Shown here piece by piece: positions 35,581 to 46,796 of a DNA stretch of 64,000 nt. The stretch comes from Siniperca chuatsi (Eukaryota > Chordata > Actinopteri > Centrarchiformes > Sinipercidae): positions 25,059,082 to 25,123,081 of the forward strand of contig NC_058057.1 of NCBI RefSeq assembly GCF_020085105.1. The letters are read 5' to 3'. How positions within the stretch are numbered: position 1 is the stretch's first letter; each line of letters starts with the position of its first letter. The position numbers and the translations under genes are program-made. The notes beneath the pieces are model-generated. The model saw only the letters and a program-made list of their open reading frames with translations, had not been told where the DNA came from and ran no database searches.

Positions 35581-36000
35581 GATGCTTCTAGTTTGATACT
35601 TTGTCTTCTACTCGCTGCTGAGTCGAGATGTGACACCTAGGGGCGAGGCAGGAAGAGAGAACACGCAGAGTGGTTTCCTCATTCGGTAAGGACTTGTGAA
35701 TACCGCAACGATGCTTTAAAGAACATGAATGACCAGAATATGAACCAGACTAATACGTGATAAATATTAAAATAACCTAGGCTACTTTAACATGCCCTAC
35801 TCATTACAAAACCCCGTTTTCTCGTCTCTCTTCTCCGGCTTCTCTGAGCCGGTGCGCTGCCAGTCTGCCCGACCTGTGCGTCTCTGCCTCTCTCTATATC
35901 TTTTGTTCAGCCGACGCTGACACACGGCCTTCCGATGCCGAGGAGCCAATAGTAGAGCAGCTAGAGCTGTAGCCTATACCCGGGTGTATGTGTGAATTGT
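35581..36000 (-). promoter_or_regulatory. Probable flvcr1 promoter and 5' UTR
   Basis: Sequence directly upstream of the flvcr1 ATG. It adjoins the very GC- and CpG-rich exon 1 and includes a CCAAT-type box at 35946-35950 ('gccaat'). No TATA box is seen, as expected for a broadly expressed gene. The start site itself cannot be set. Confidence 0.45.
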
Positions 36001-36871
36001 AATCGTGACCATGTGGAAGCTGAGATCCCATGATGCAACAGCTTGTAAAGTGAAATAAAAGCTATAGTCTTGCACTAATAAAAATAAGAATTATTATTAA
36101 ATGTACGTAATTAACAAGACAAATATTATTAAATTCTTAAGTAGCGATATTAAAACAAACTATTATTGAAATGTTCATGGCCATTTTAATGAAAAAGTCA
36201 CTATCTATTAGTATTTTAGGCCTGTATAAATGTCCAAGTACACATTAAAATATGTGTCATCTCATTCATGGTTTGTTGTTTTGAAGACATGGTCAGCTAA
36301 ATGCTGAAATGTGAATTTAAAAAATTATAATGAAACAAATCCATGAAAATGACAAATATAAACCCCTGTGCGCCCGGGTCAGGTCCCTTTCAGGCCTGTA
36401 ATGTAGGCGCGTGGTCTATATACTCCAGTTAGCCTGTCCATACGCTCAGACGCTTATCTGTTCTAATCCTATAATCATCGTTTGACCCAGTGGGACTCCA
36501 CTGCAGCAGGTACAGGCTGCAGGTAGAGGTTTGATCCCACAGCCGATTCACACTTATTATGCACAAATTTCATTGTTTCATCAATATGTGTGCAAAGAAA
36601 AAAAAATATAGACCCTGTGGACTTAAACACGGTAATTTTTGACATTAAAGTTTGATGCACCACACACAAATGAGAATTGTGCTCAGTGATGTCACAGTGT
36701 ACTGACACACCCTGGAGTACACTTGTACATCACTGCAGCAATGTAAGAAGTTAAACCACTGGAGGTCAGCAAAAACAAGATTTTAAGCAGGTGTTAAATT
36801 GCTCTTTATGAAGATATAGTGGAATGACGCCACACCCCCTCTGTCCGTGTTATCTGAGCCTCTCTGTGCTT

Positions 36872-37620
36872 TATATATACAGCTGGTCCAGCCACGCCTG
36901 CATGTTAATGTGAGCTCCTGTGTGAAATTGTTGGCTTTGAGGAGAGCTGGTTCTTTTCTCATCTAACGCGGTGAATTAAGGATTTATTTCGACCAAACCA
37001 GAGTTGGTGATTATTGGAACGGTGGAAAGACGAACAGAGACGGTTTAGCTGAGTTTTATTTTGTATCTGTCCTGTTTTGTAGTGTGTTTAACCATGGTCT
37101 GCAAGGTAAAATTATGTTTTTTTTCAATGGAGTCTGGTTGCGAGCGATAGAGCGATATAACGGCTGTTTTTGGTTTGACAAGAAACAAGTTAATAGTCCA
37201 ATAATTCTATTCCCTGCACTTTTTGCACTTGAAATCCCTCTGCTGTATGTAGGTCTATCTCAGGAACATCAAATAACCTGACTTCACTGGTGCATTGGCT
37301 TGAGAGAACAGGAGTGAGCTCTCACTCTGTCTCTGTTTTCAGGTACCAAGAGGAAAAACAAGAATTTTCTCTCAGTGGATAGTGTGATGAATCCTGTCAT
37401 GTTGGCCAGTGATGGACACACACACATCATCACACGACAACCACTTCGCAGCAGGAAAACGTGTCACCTAAAGGAAACCATGTTAAAGAGTGTGTTCTGC
37501 CAGTGTTAGCCGTGTTGTTATGAAAGAGTAGGCTATAAGGAGATATTTTGTGTTAAACATATCAGAGATTGCTCTCATACAATATCTCATGGCAAAAAAA
37601 TAAAAGGTTCGCAAAGCTCC
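36872..37620 (+). ncRNA. Possible TATA-driven two-exon transcript between flvcr1 and spata45
   Basis: A TATATATA box at 36872-36879 is followed by a plausible exon 1 ending at 37105 (CAAG|GTAAAA), an intron with a good acceptor ending TTTTCAG at 37342, an exon 2 from 37343, and an AATAAA near 37600. The only ATG in strong context (37094) gives an 18-aa peptide, MVCKVPRGKTRIFSQWIV, ending at 37387. Another exon 2 frame from 37388 onward gives 42 codons. A divergent transcript of flvcr1 is the simplest reading (human has a FLVCR1 divergent RNA). Type is uncertain. Confidence 0.35.
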
Positions 37621-37749
37621 AACTTTCGAAAAAACTCTAAGAAACTCTGGTAGAAACCCTAAACTGTTTGTAAACTCTCGATAGAGTAACTCATCTCATC
37701 TCAAACATAGAAAATCTTTAGCGCGCAGGAACGCTTCTTCCGGTTCCCC

Positions 37750-37763
37750 GTTGCCATGGAAAC
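37750..37763. promoter_or_regulatory. RFX-type X-box upstream of spata45
   Basis: GTTGCCATGGAAAC is a near-perfect palindromic X-box, the binding site of RFX factors that drive ciliary and testis genes. It lies 83 bases upstream of the spata45 ATG. An ETS-like 'ttccgg' sits just before it (37738-37743). Confidence 0.7.
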
Positions 37764-37845
37764 GCAAGCATCACAAACCGACTACACTTTGGATGCTTTA
37801 TAGTAGGAAAAATACACCCAAAAACACAGCCAAGATAAAAACACA

Positions 37846-38790
37846 ATGTCCGGATCTGAAGAGCGGGCTCTCCTGGAGCTGAACCTGCGGAGGGAGACGT
37901 TCTGTAAGGTGGAGATGAACCCCCGGCAGTCCTGGGAGAGGACCGAGAGGAGACATTACCGGAGTCACCTGCGGACAAGCCCGGTCCTCGTCACCGCTCT
38001 GACCGCCGGACAGCAGCGCAGGGCGGCCTGCAGCGAGCGTCCGCCCCCCGCCAAGCTTCCGGAGAGAAGGCACTTCGAGGAGAGCTGTAAGAAGGCTTGT
38101 GTGGAGAATTTACTGAAATGTTCCTGTAGACTTAAGGTCTCCATGGGAAGTTAACGTTACAGTGTGTGTAGTTTATCGCAATGTGTGTCTATTTATATAA
38201 TTTTGAGAGTTTATTATGGTAGTTTATAATGTTTTTGTATGGCCTACCTATCATTATTTCATACATTATTCATGACAGACATATGAGATAGTTTTTACTA
38301 CACGTGTAATACACAAATTAGTAGGACCCTGGCCCTCTAGGCTAGCTTGATTATAACTAATTTCTTATCTTGAACAAGAATCTTGAAAGGACACTGAATT
38401 TAGCCGTTTCTTGCATTTAGAAGGTTGCTTTTGAACGCATTTTTCAACAGCTCATGCATGCAACTGAATGCCCCACAATAACAAGGCAACTTTGACAAAA
38501 GAAAAGTTACAATCTCTTTCACTTGAAACTTTCAAACATCCACTTTCCAGTCTCTGCAAATTTCCTACAGTATACTTTGGAAAATGGCCAGCATGCTTAA
38601 GCTTGAAAATCTTCAGTGTTGTCATTCAATACATTAAAATTATTTCTGATTATCTGATTATCAGGGCGGTTCCTGTCATTATACTGTATGAATCTCTTAA
38701 TAAAAATATTCAACAACAAAACAATCAACTATTTGAATCTCTACACCTTTTGTCTTTTCTTCTCTTCCAGATAAATCACACCTGGTGTAG
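37846..38790 (+). CDS. spata45: Spermatogenesis-associated protein 45 (C1orf227-like)
   Basis: Two-exon gene: 37846-38086 and 38771-38790, joined through a GTAAGA donor and a CTTCCAG acceptor, giving 86 aa that end in FEESYKSHLV. Reading through the donor gives an alternative 102-aa open frame, which I consider intronic. The protein is small, basic and without membrane spans. It contains LNLRRETFCKVEMNPRQSW, ERRHYRSHLRTSP and LPERRHFEESYKSHLV. Identification rests on this pattern as I remember the human protein and on its place between flvcr1 and tatdn3, where human SPATA45 lies. Its molecular function is unknown; human expression is testis-biased. A poly(A) signal AATAAA is at 38979-38984. 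The X-box upstream fits expression in ciliated or spermatogenic cells. Confidence 0.78.
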
Positions 38791-38989
38791 ACGGCAACAA
38801 ATACACATGGGACCTGAACACACTCCAACTTTCAGTATTTTATTTCCATAAACAGAGAACACAATGCATAATACAATATCCATCTATCATTCACTGGTCA
38901 TCACACGAGTTCAAGGTCTTACGAGTGCTGATCTTTGCCTTGAAGATTTGTTTGTGTTTGTTTCCACCTGTCTCTAAAAATAAACTAGT

Positions 38990-39210
38990 ATGTATGTTGC
39001 CTGTGAAATTTGAATTAATGTTGGCCTGTTAGTCCAGAACTTTGGTCCAGAGTGAAATATCTCAACCACTATTGTCACAATTGTCTTGACATTTGGCAGC
39101 CATTCTTGGTCAGGATGAATCTTAATGACTTTTTTATTTCTTGACGTTTCATCTAGAGCCAGTAGCAGGTCAAAAGTTCCACTTGTGCAACACCTCAAAA
39201 ATGACTAAAT
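38990..39210 (-). repeat. Dispersed teleost repeat, reverse copy
   Basis: Reverse-oriented relative of the repeat at 30440-30690: complement of 'ttcatcct', 'accaaatttcattgtaat' and 'gttgagatatttcactctggaccaaag' type words. Confidence 0.5.
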
Positions 39211-39409
39211 TCCTGTTAGCCCTAGCTGTACATTGAGCTAAATGCTGATATAGCATGTGTAATGGCACGAACAAACAGACTCTCTGATATAATAACATAC
39301 AGATATTATTATAATTGTTTGGCGTCAATACTTCATTTGTGTATGATTGTTTGGACTGCGAGATGAGAACAGTACACTGATAATGATGACATGGAACTAC
39401 AAATTATCC

Positions 39410-39700
39410 TATTGACTGTTATGTCCAGACTTCAGGGACACTCTTCTCCCCGGGTTGAGGAGTCTGACCCTGAAGACTGGATAAATAACTGATGCTCCTT
39501 TTTCCTCGGTACTCATTCAGAGCAGATTATACTGATGCATGTTTTTGCTGCTGTGAGTCCGTCTGCAGACGCTTGAAGTAAACCTACAGAAAGACAAGTG
39601 ATTGCCTTGAGTGTTTCTTTATTCCGAAGAAATTTCCACTACAATTTGGCGTTGTCGGCATTTTCACTCGTGTGAGAGGACTTGGGCGCTCAGAGCGGCA
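39410..39700 (+). mobile_element. Possible LTR plus primer-binding site remnant
   Basis: The stretch at about 39415-39652 starts with TG and ends in 'ccactaca'. It is followed directly by 'atttggcgttgtcggc', which resembles the primer-binding and leader region after the 5' LTR in some fish LTR elements. A TATA-like 'gataaata' is at 39480. No gag or pol coding sequence follows. The assignment is tentative. Confidence 0.35.
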
Positions 39701-40117
39701 GGTTAAGACCGTGCACGGCTAGAGTCTGGGACTCTGTACCTCAACCTCCCCGGCAAGGAAGGGTGGAGACGAGGGGGCCTGCTGCCCTGGGTGTCCGAGG
39801 CTCGCTCACCGCTGTGATCCAGTGAACCTAGTGGCTGTGACAGCACTCTCTTTCTGGTGAGTTTATTCAAGGGGGCCCGGGGTATACCGATTCTCGTGCC
39901 ATCATTAGCAACATTGTAACATTATTTGCTAAAAATGTTAGTTAGCATGCTAAAGTTAATATTAGAGTCAGAACACAGCTGTACAGCTGAGCCTGACAAA
40001 GAGCTGAGCCTGATAAGCTGACTAACAGAGGATAAATCCTCTCTGCTTTAAGTTTCCTCTGGCGCCACCCTCAGGCCAAACCTTACATTTCAGAAACTCA
40101 TGTACTGTATGTGAGTG

Positions 40118-43100
40118 TTAGCGCCTGTTAGCCTTGGGGAAAAGTCTGTATGCATTTTGTGCGGTGACGAGCTGAACAGTTTGTGGCGACAGACCTTTGA
40201 CGTTAGCGATGTACCGGCAGGACATAACGATGTTACTGGGCTCATTCCTCACCTGGGAGACAGAAAGAGACAGGAAGAGAAATAAACCATCTGCAGAGGA
40301 GATGCAGCTGTTGCGGTGTCTAAACATGATGATTTTTGATCATTTGAAACTTACATGCCTGTCGAGCCCCAGTGCAGGAGAGTCCGTTTCAAGACAGACG
40401 TGTTCCAGTGGGATCTGCTTGATCAGTTTGTCTCTCTGTATGGCAGTAGGAAAATTAACTTCACACACTGTTATCCTCATTATAATGGACTGATGCAACT
40501 AAAGTCAGGACGGCAGATTCACTCTCCATCTTCCACTACAGGTTGACACGTGACATTCATTTCCTTTCTTCTTTAATCTATAATACATGTAGGGATATTG
40601 GCAGGACACTGTCTCCACTGTTGTCACAATAACTCAATAACATTAAAAACTTATGCTAACATAAAACATAAACATTCAATGTGAATTATTTGTAACAGCA
40701 TGTTCATGAAATCAACATAATTGTAATACAGTGGTGACAACACAAACACTTCCTTTACCACAACACAATGCATTTTTATTACTATTCATTACAATGAAAA
40801 TATGCTGTACTATTGCTACTGCAATTACTATCACTAATATTGCTATTACTACCATAGGTACAAGAGAAAGTGTACTAATACTACTGCTACTACCACAACT
40901 AGCGATTCCAAGATGTTTATTGCTTAAACTACAACTAACACTACTGTTTCAAAACTTTGAATACTTCTACTGCTGCCACAACTAGTACAACAACTTCTAC
41001 TACTAGTAGTAGTACTAGTATGAGTAATACTTCTCCAATAATAGTTCTTCTAGTTCCATTCTCTGACCAAGTAGTAAAAACTAGCATTAAGAATATAACT
41101 TATGATGTTGCTATTACTTTCCTGCTGCCATTCACACTATTCATTTACATGTCCTCTCCTACAGTACTGTTACTAAATAGCATGGATTCTATAAGTTGGG
41201 TGTTTTTTTTACCCATAGTGCATCACGTGTCAGTGAGAACATACTGTACTTCAACTGTATGTTATGTATGACTGCAGATGAGCCAAAGTTCTGTTTAAGT
41301 TTTAGAGAGTTTGCAAAAATGCAGAAAAAGACGTTTCTGTTGTACACATGCAACAGCTGATCGCTCACATGGGATCAAAGACCATTTTGAAGATGATGTA
41401 TGCACTCATTTGGGTCCACACATATTAACTTTGGTCTTTTGTGGCTTGTACATACAGTATATTACCAAAATATGTAATCATAAATGTTATAAAGGTACAC
41501 CTAACCATAAAATGTATCCTAGTGCTGATGATGGAAGGAGCTGATTTAATGTTTCTATTCTCATTGTGTATAAAATATATAATCTGTACATCTTTCTTTT
41601 CAAAATTATCATACCCATGAGAAGTGTGAATTCACACCTACCTGTTGGTTTCTGCAGACAGCAGGTGGAAAGGAGAAGAGGTAACCAGCCTTCACACCTT
41701 CCAGAGCTACCGAAGGCTTCCCCGCAAAGTTATGAAGCAGAGCTCGACCGATCCCTGACGGAAAATCACAAAATCGTGACATCCAAATGTCTCTTTCGCA
41801 ACCATGTAAACGTACACGACATAATGGAGCCGGACACCCACCTTGTTCTCTCATGGTCGCTATGGTGACCTTAGCAGCTGATCGTGAGTGGACGTTCCTG
41901 TGCAGAACACAGGAAGTAAGAAGTGTCATCATCATCATCATCACCGCAGTCATTTAGTTATTTCACATTCAAAGAGAATTCAAAGTAGAGAATGGGTGGA
42001 TTTTCACATACGCATACTTTTTTTATTCATTGTGTTATTATTATATTGGTTTTCATCACGTCATGTCATCACTCAGTCACTCATGCATGCCTCATGGGCA
42101 ATGAGTGCTTGTATAATCGCTTACTACCTTGAAAACAAGTTTGCTGAGTAGTCGCAGCACATTTTCTAATCACATGCTTCTATGCAAACAAGGTTCAAAT
42201 GAAGTCAAATGAACCTCTTGGTTCAGCATCAGGACAATCCAAGAATATAGAGGTGACAACATGCAACTGTAGCCTATATTCAACTTGATGACCGAGCCTG
42301 TAGAGGCTACAGTACAGCTGCACTGTATATTATTCTATTCTGTTGTGCTCACACAGGTAGGTCCAGCTCCTTGGCGATGTTGAGCTGTTTAATGAAGACA
42401 TTCATCTGGTCGTCTCTGTCCTGCTGAGTGGGAGCACACCACGGTGTGAAGTCTAAACCAATCTGTAAACAAACAATATTACTCATCATATCCCGCACTG
42501 TCAGTCTCATAGGAGCCCTGCAGTTGTCATTTGCTCACAAAATTGTTGTTGTTTTACCTATACTTAAACGACGAGGTGTTCAAATGTTCCTGTCCAGTAC
42601 AGAAGAACGTGGACTCGGAATGTGGACGAAAAAGTTCAAGAACATGTTTCGTCTTTTTGAAAAGCTGAAACAAGTTTCATTAATTGTAAGTCAAATGCAA
42701 GTCTTTAAAGGCCTCTTAATGCTCAACATTAAAATGACACAAAATGTGAAAATTTTCCTTTAAAATGTGTATTTTTACAAAACTGAGACCAGGTCCTTTC
42801 AATGCATAGATCTAACAATTAAAAATTCATGGTTTGTAGCTATCCAACGGCTAGGGCTGTCTTCATTTTGTATTTTTTTATTTTACAGGTCAAAACTTCA
42901 GGCTTTAATGTTTTTGCTTTTAAGTCTCGAGTCTTAAGGTGTGTCACATCTCAAGTGAGTCGCTTCTCACGGCAGTTAAGTTCCACTTAAGTCAAGTCAG
43001 TTTTATTTATGTAGCCCAAAATTATAAATGTGCCTCAAAGGTTTTTACAATCTGTCAAGTCTCAAGTCTTTATTTTGTGACAGACATTTGACTGAAGTCC

Positions 43101-45886
43101 AAGTCTCTACCGCTCAGTTTCAGAGGAAAGAAAACTTGCCAGAACATTTGCAGGTGAAATGCATGTGACGAAAGTGCTTAGATTAGATTCATGGATTAAC
43201 TGAAATGTGTTCAAGTGTAGCAGGGGGCGGACCTCGCTTTGCTTCCAACCTGATCCATAAAAATAACAGTTATGGAAACAGCAGTGTCGGACTGTTGACT
43301 TAGCCCTGTGATGTCTGAAATCTGCTCTGACCAACACACACATTCCTCAACAGGCGGGTCTACAGCAGAAGGGGGTGTGTGTGTGTGATTGTGTAAGCGC
43401 ATGAGAAAGATTGTGACTGACTGTGTTCATTAATTTTTCCGAACAAAGAAGATTAGGAGGCGAGTTAGGAGTTTTAACAAGTTTAATCTGCTTTACTTTA
43501 CCAGAAGTCACATTAAAGTTAGGATTTCAGCCATGTGTGTGTGCTAGTGTGTGTTAATGTGCAAGCATGTGTGTGTGAGATGTTTCATTAAATCTATGAA
43601 CATCCTTAAACCATATGAAGCCTGTTTAATTTGAATTGTTCATGAACAGAGACAATGTGGCATACAAAGGACAATGTGTGTAAAATGGTGGTGTGTTTTA
43701 TGTGTGTGTGTGCAGCCTTATATCTTTGTGAGGACCGATTAGGGTTTTAGACCTTGAGAGTGAGTACATGTTGTCCTGTTCTCACTCCTTTGAAGGGCTT
43801 TTTGAGGGTTAAGATTTGCTTTTAGAGTTAAGATTAAAAGAAGGTTTAGGTTAAGGTGACAGTGAGCGGCTGGAGAATGTATTATGTCAGTATTGGCCCA
43901 ACAAGTATAGAGGTACAAACCTGTGTGTGTATGTGTGTGTGAGCAGTCTACCTCTCCTATAGCAACGAGGCGTTCTCTGTGTTTGTAGAACTGTGGCATG
44001 GCAACATCCAGGTCCTGTGGAAAAGACATCTTCATTAAGAGCTGCAAGACAGATTTGGTTTAATTTAAACACCATTCAAGAGTGTGATTTAATCCTACAG
44101 CAACCATTAACACATGACAGGCTGTCTGTCATATGTGGAAAGTGCATCACAGAAAATGGGTGTGCAGCTAGAGACAGAGAGAATTCAGTTATTTTCAGTA
44201 ATTTTCCAAAAGAAAACAAACATTTTTATTATAAATATTAAACACCGGCCGTTAAATCTACTTTTAAAAAGACGCTTTGCATCTTAACTCCCTTTAACGC
44301 TCTATTGTTTAATTTTGTTTTGTTTTGGTTACGTTGTGAGAGGCCTGCTCCATCAGTCAGACGCATTAACACCAGTTAATCCTGGCTCAGCTGACCTGCT
44401 TCAACATGTTATCAAACAATTGGAAATGATTAATTTTCAGTCTGCTGCCAAATTTTTCCCCCAATGGATTATTCAACTGTGAAGAAACTTGAAACTGAAG
44501 AGTCAGTTTTGCATATTGCTTTAAAACTTAATGTAAATTTCAAACAAGCTGATCAACTTGCTGATTTTTGCATCAGATTTCCATCAGTGTCTGTAACCTG
44601 TGATGTCGTTAAAAGGAACAGCCATGATTTTACTTGTAAATGTTTTACATGCAGATTTAAAGTTGTAATAGAAGACAAATGTTTCTTTTGTGGAAGTTTG
44701 AAAGAACCTTTGTCTTTATGGGGAACAACCTTCTATTTCAGCAGCATCAAAGACATTATTACAACAAAGGTTTCTGTTGTAATACATAAGCTACTGTATA
44801 AGAAATGTTGTATACATTTTTGTACTTCCAATATAGCTTTCAATAGGTTAATAGAAAAAATAAATACCATCATCTACACCAGAGGCCTCAGAAACACACC
44901 CTCCCTCCCTCTGTCTCACCCTCATCTCCTGTTTTCCTCACATGAAACACCACTGAGCAGTTACTCTCCTCATTTTCTCAGAATCAACAATGTAAAATAA
45001 TCAAAAGACAGATGGGGTGCAGACTGTATTGCTACCTGAGGCTTCACGCTGCGCTGCTCGGGGCCCCCGCCGCCCTGCAGTGGATGGATGCCGAAACATG
45101 GAGCCACCACGTCTGGATAACTGTGAGAAAACAATTCAACACTAACACCCCGAATAATAAATACAATGCTATCCAGCTGAGAGCAGCTGTACGGGACAAT
45201 GTAAACAGTTTCAGTCTTTACATTGAGCAACTGTTCCTTCAATGGAGCAGGTACATTTACCATTTACACAAGTCCTGCACTTACTGTCAGTACAGTTTGG
45301 AGGTTCTGGCACGTCACTTCAGTATTTTCTTTTAATGAGACTATATACTTTTGACTACATTGATTTTACAGCTGCAGTTACCCTGGAGTTAATCTGCAAA
45401 ACATACGATTAGCTTCTAAAATAACAGAGAATTTCTGTAGTTTAAGTGACCAAGCAGTATATGAGGTAGTTCGACCACCCACAAAAAGGATTGTATGCAT
45501 TATACCTGAATATCTTTTTTTGGAATTTACCTTAAACACATATTTTGCAGATGAAAAATGTTATTCATTTTTTTTATCCATTCATTAATTTAATCATTTA
45601 TTGTGTTTAAATTATTTAACTTGCATTTCTTCCCCCAATTTTGTTTCATTATAGTTTTATAACTTCCCCTATCAAAACGTCTAAACTAAATTCCTGCCAA
45701 AACCTTTTTTTGTATTTTTATCCAATCTATAAAGCACACTGTATAAGTTTATGAGAGAGACACTATGTATGTCGTGGACTGAATACATAACACTGAGGAC
45801 ATACAGACCGTTCCTGCAGCTGGAGAACTCTGGCAAACTCTCCGACTTCTTCTGTAACTGCAACTAAAGTCTTTACCCCGGCCTGT

Positions 45887-45925
<39 letters not shown>

Positions 45926-46586
45926 GACAGATATGAATGGCTCTTTCCTTCAGCATGACTTTATATTCATCATAATACTATCTTGATATTTATATCTTGT
46001 TACATAATCTGTGTGAGCAACCATGAAATATATAACTGTGTTGATTTCTGTCATATCGCTCAGTCCTTCAATAAAGTTTACAGTCTGTAAAAGTAAAAGA
46101 TTTAGCCAGGCAGCAGCAGCTCCCAAGTTCAATTCCCAAACTGCTCTGATAAAGTTACTGAATAGCAGTGTGTTATTTGTGATGGATTTCCATAGTCTTG
46201 AACAGATGAACTGATAACGGACCTCTGTGGACCTCTGCATCACATCTTTCAGATCCTGCAAAGAAAAAAAATACGTTTATTGATTTGTTTGTACAGTGGG
46301 AAGACATAGAAGTGAAATAAACAAGAACGAAGTAAGAAAAACTGTAGCTAACAACTGTGCTAACTTACTGAGTGTAAGTTAAAATGTTGTGGTGTACATA
46401 CAGCTATTAAATCAAACATGAATATTTGTGACATTAACACACAGTATATTTACTTTCAAGTAGTCTACAACTGATACAATGAGACTAAAACGCTACGTTT
46501 TTAGGTTGTTTAGTTAACTTTATGCATACCTCTTCAAACTCACGGGCTGATATATGACAGTGACAGTCAACGAAGCCATACTCCAT
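40118..46586 (-). CDS. tatdn3: TatD DNase domain-containing protein 3
   Basis: Metal-dependent hydrolase of the TatD family, with an amidohydrolase-type TIM barrel; predicted 3' exonuclease/DNase. Exons on the minus strand: 46530-46586, 46223-46255, 45809-45882, 45036-45120, 43952-44014, 42353-42462, 41842-41897, 41642-41754, 40355-40435, 40118-40252. All junctions are GT-AG and in phase, giving 268 aa against about 274 in human. Metal ligands are all present: H9 and H11 in DCHCH, E104 in IGEIGLDF, H144 in NVHSRS, H167 in LLHNF and D215 in [14 protein letters not shown] and [12 protein letters not shown] are family blocks. The ATG is 210 bases from the nsl1 ATG, so the two genes share a divergent promoter. 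The weakest boundary is exon 3, whose donor CG|GTCTGT was chosen for phase over a stronger GTATGT nearby. Confidence 0.93.
40800..41045. repeat. Degenerate ACT trinucleotide repeat in tatdn3 intron 8
   Basis: Rich in 'actactgct' and 'tactac' variants, ending in 'actagtagtagtactagtat' near 41000-41020. It accounts for the Thr/Ile/Leu-rich chance open frames here. Confidence 0.7.
43690..43890 (+). repeat. (TG)n-linked telomere-like dispersed repeat in tatdn3 intron 5
   Basis: (TG)n, then 'ttgtgaggaccgattaggg', 'agaccttgagagtgag', 'tttgaagggctttttgaggg' and 'ttaggttaaggtgac'. The same order recurs at 54608-54800 and, inverted, at 33775-34009. Confidence 0.65.
45890..45922. repeat. (CA)n microsatellite at the tatdn3 exon 3 acceptor
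   Basis: CA run beginning eight bases upstream (minus strand) of exon 3, so a (TG)n stands in for the pyrimidine tract. This is the same arrangement as at flvcr1 exon 8. Confidence 0.95.
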
Positions 46587-46796
46587 TTAAAATCAAAATA
46601 ATAACAGCTAAGAGCGCAAACTATATTGAAAAACTGCAATATTAGCCTATTTTGTCTGTCGAAGCATAGCAAACAGGCGGGCGGAACACGATGCTAGAAG
46701 TGTTGTTCCGGGGGTAACTTTGGCAGTCGGACCCGGAAGTTATAAATTCAATTCCGGTTTATGTCAAAAAAATATAAACAAAAGTTGGCGGTAAAG
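46587..46796. promoter_or_regulatory. Divergent promoter of tatdn3 and nsl1
   Basis: Only 210 bases separate the two start codons. The segment holds three ETS-type cores: TTCCGG at 46706-46711, CCGGAAGT at 46733-46740 and TTCCGG at 46752-46757. ETS/GABP sites are typical of TATA-less bidirectional housekeeping promoters. A 'tataaatt' at 46741 is AT-rich but its role is unclear. Confidence 0.7.

Noticed and set aside
34811-35636. Several long open frames on both strands over flvcr1 exon 1 (102, 83, 83 and 106 codons)
   Set aside because: They are shadows of the GC-rich exon 1; only the 254-codon frame matches FLVCR transporters.
38087-38154. The 102-aa read-through version of spata45
   Set aside because: A GTAAGA donor at 38087 and a phased acceptor at 38770 give FEESYKSHLV, which fits the expected tail better than the Cys/Lys-rich read-through.
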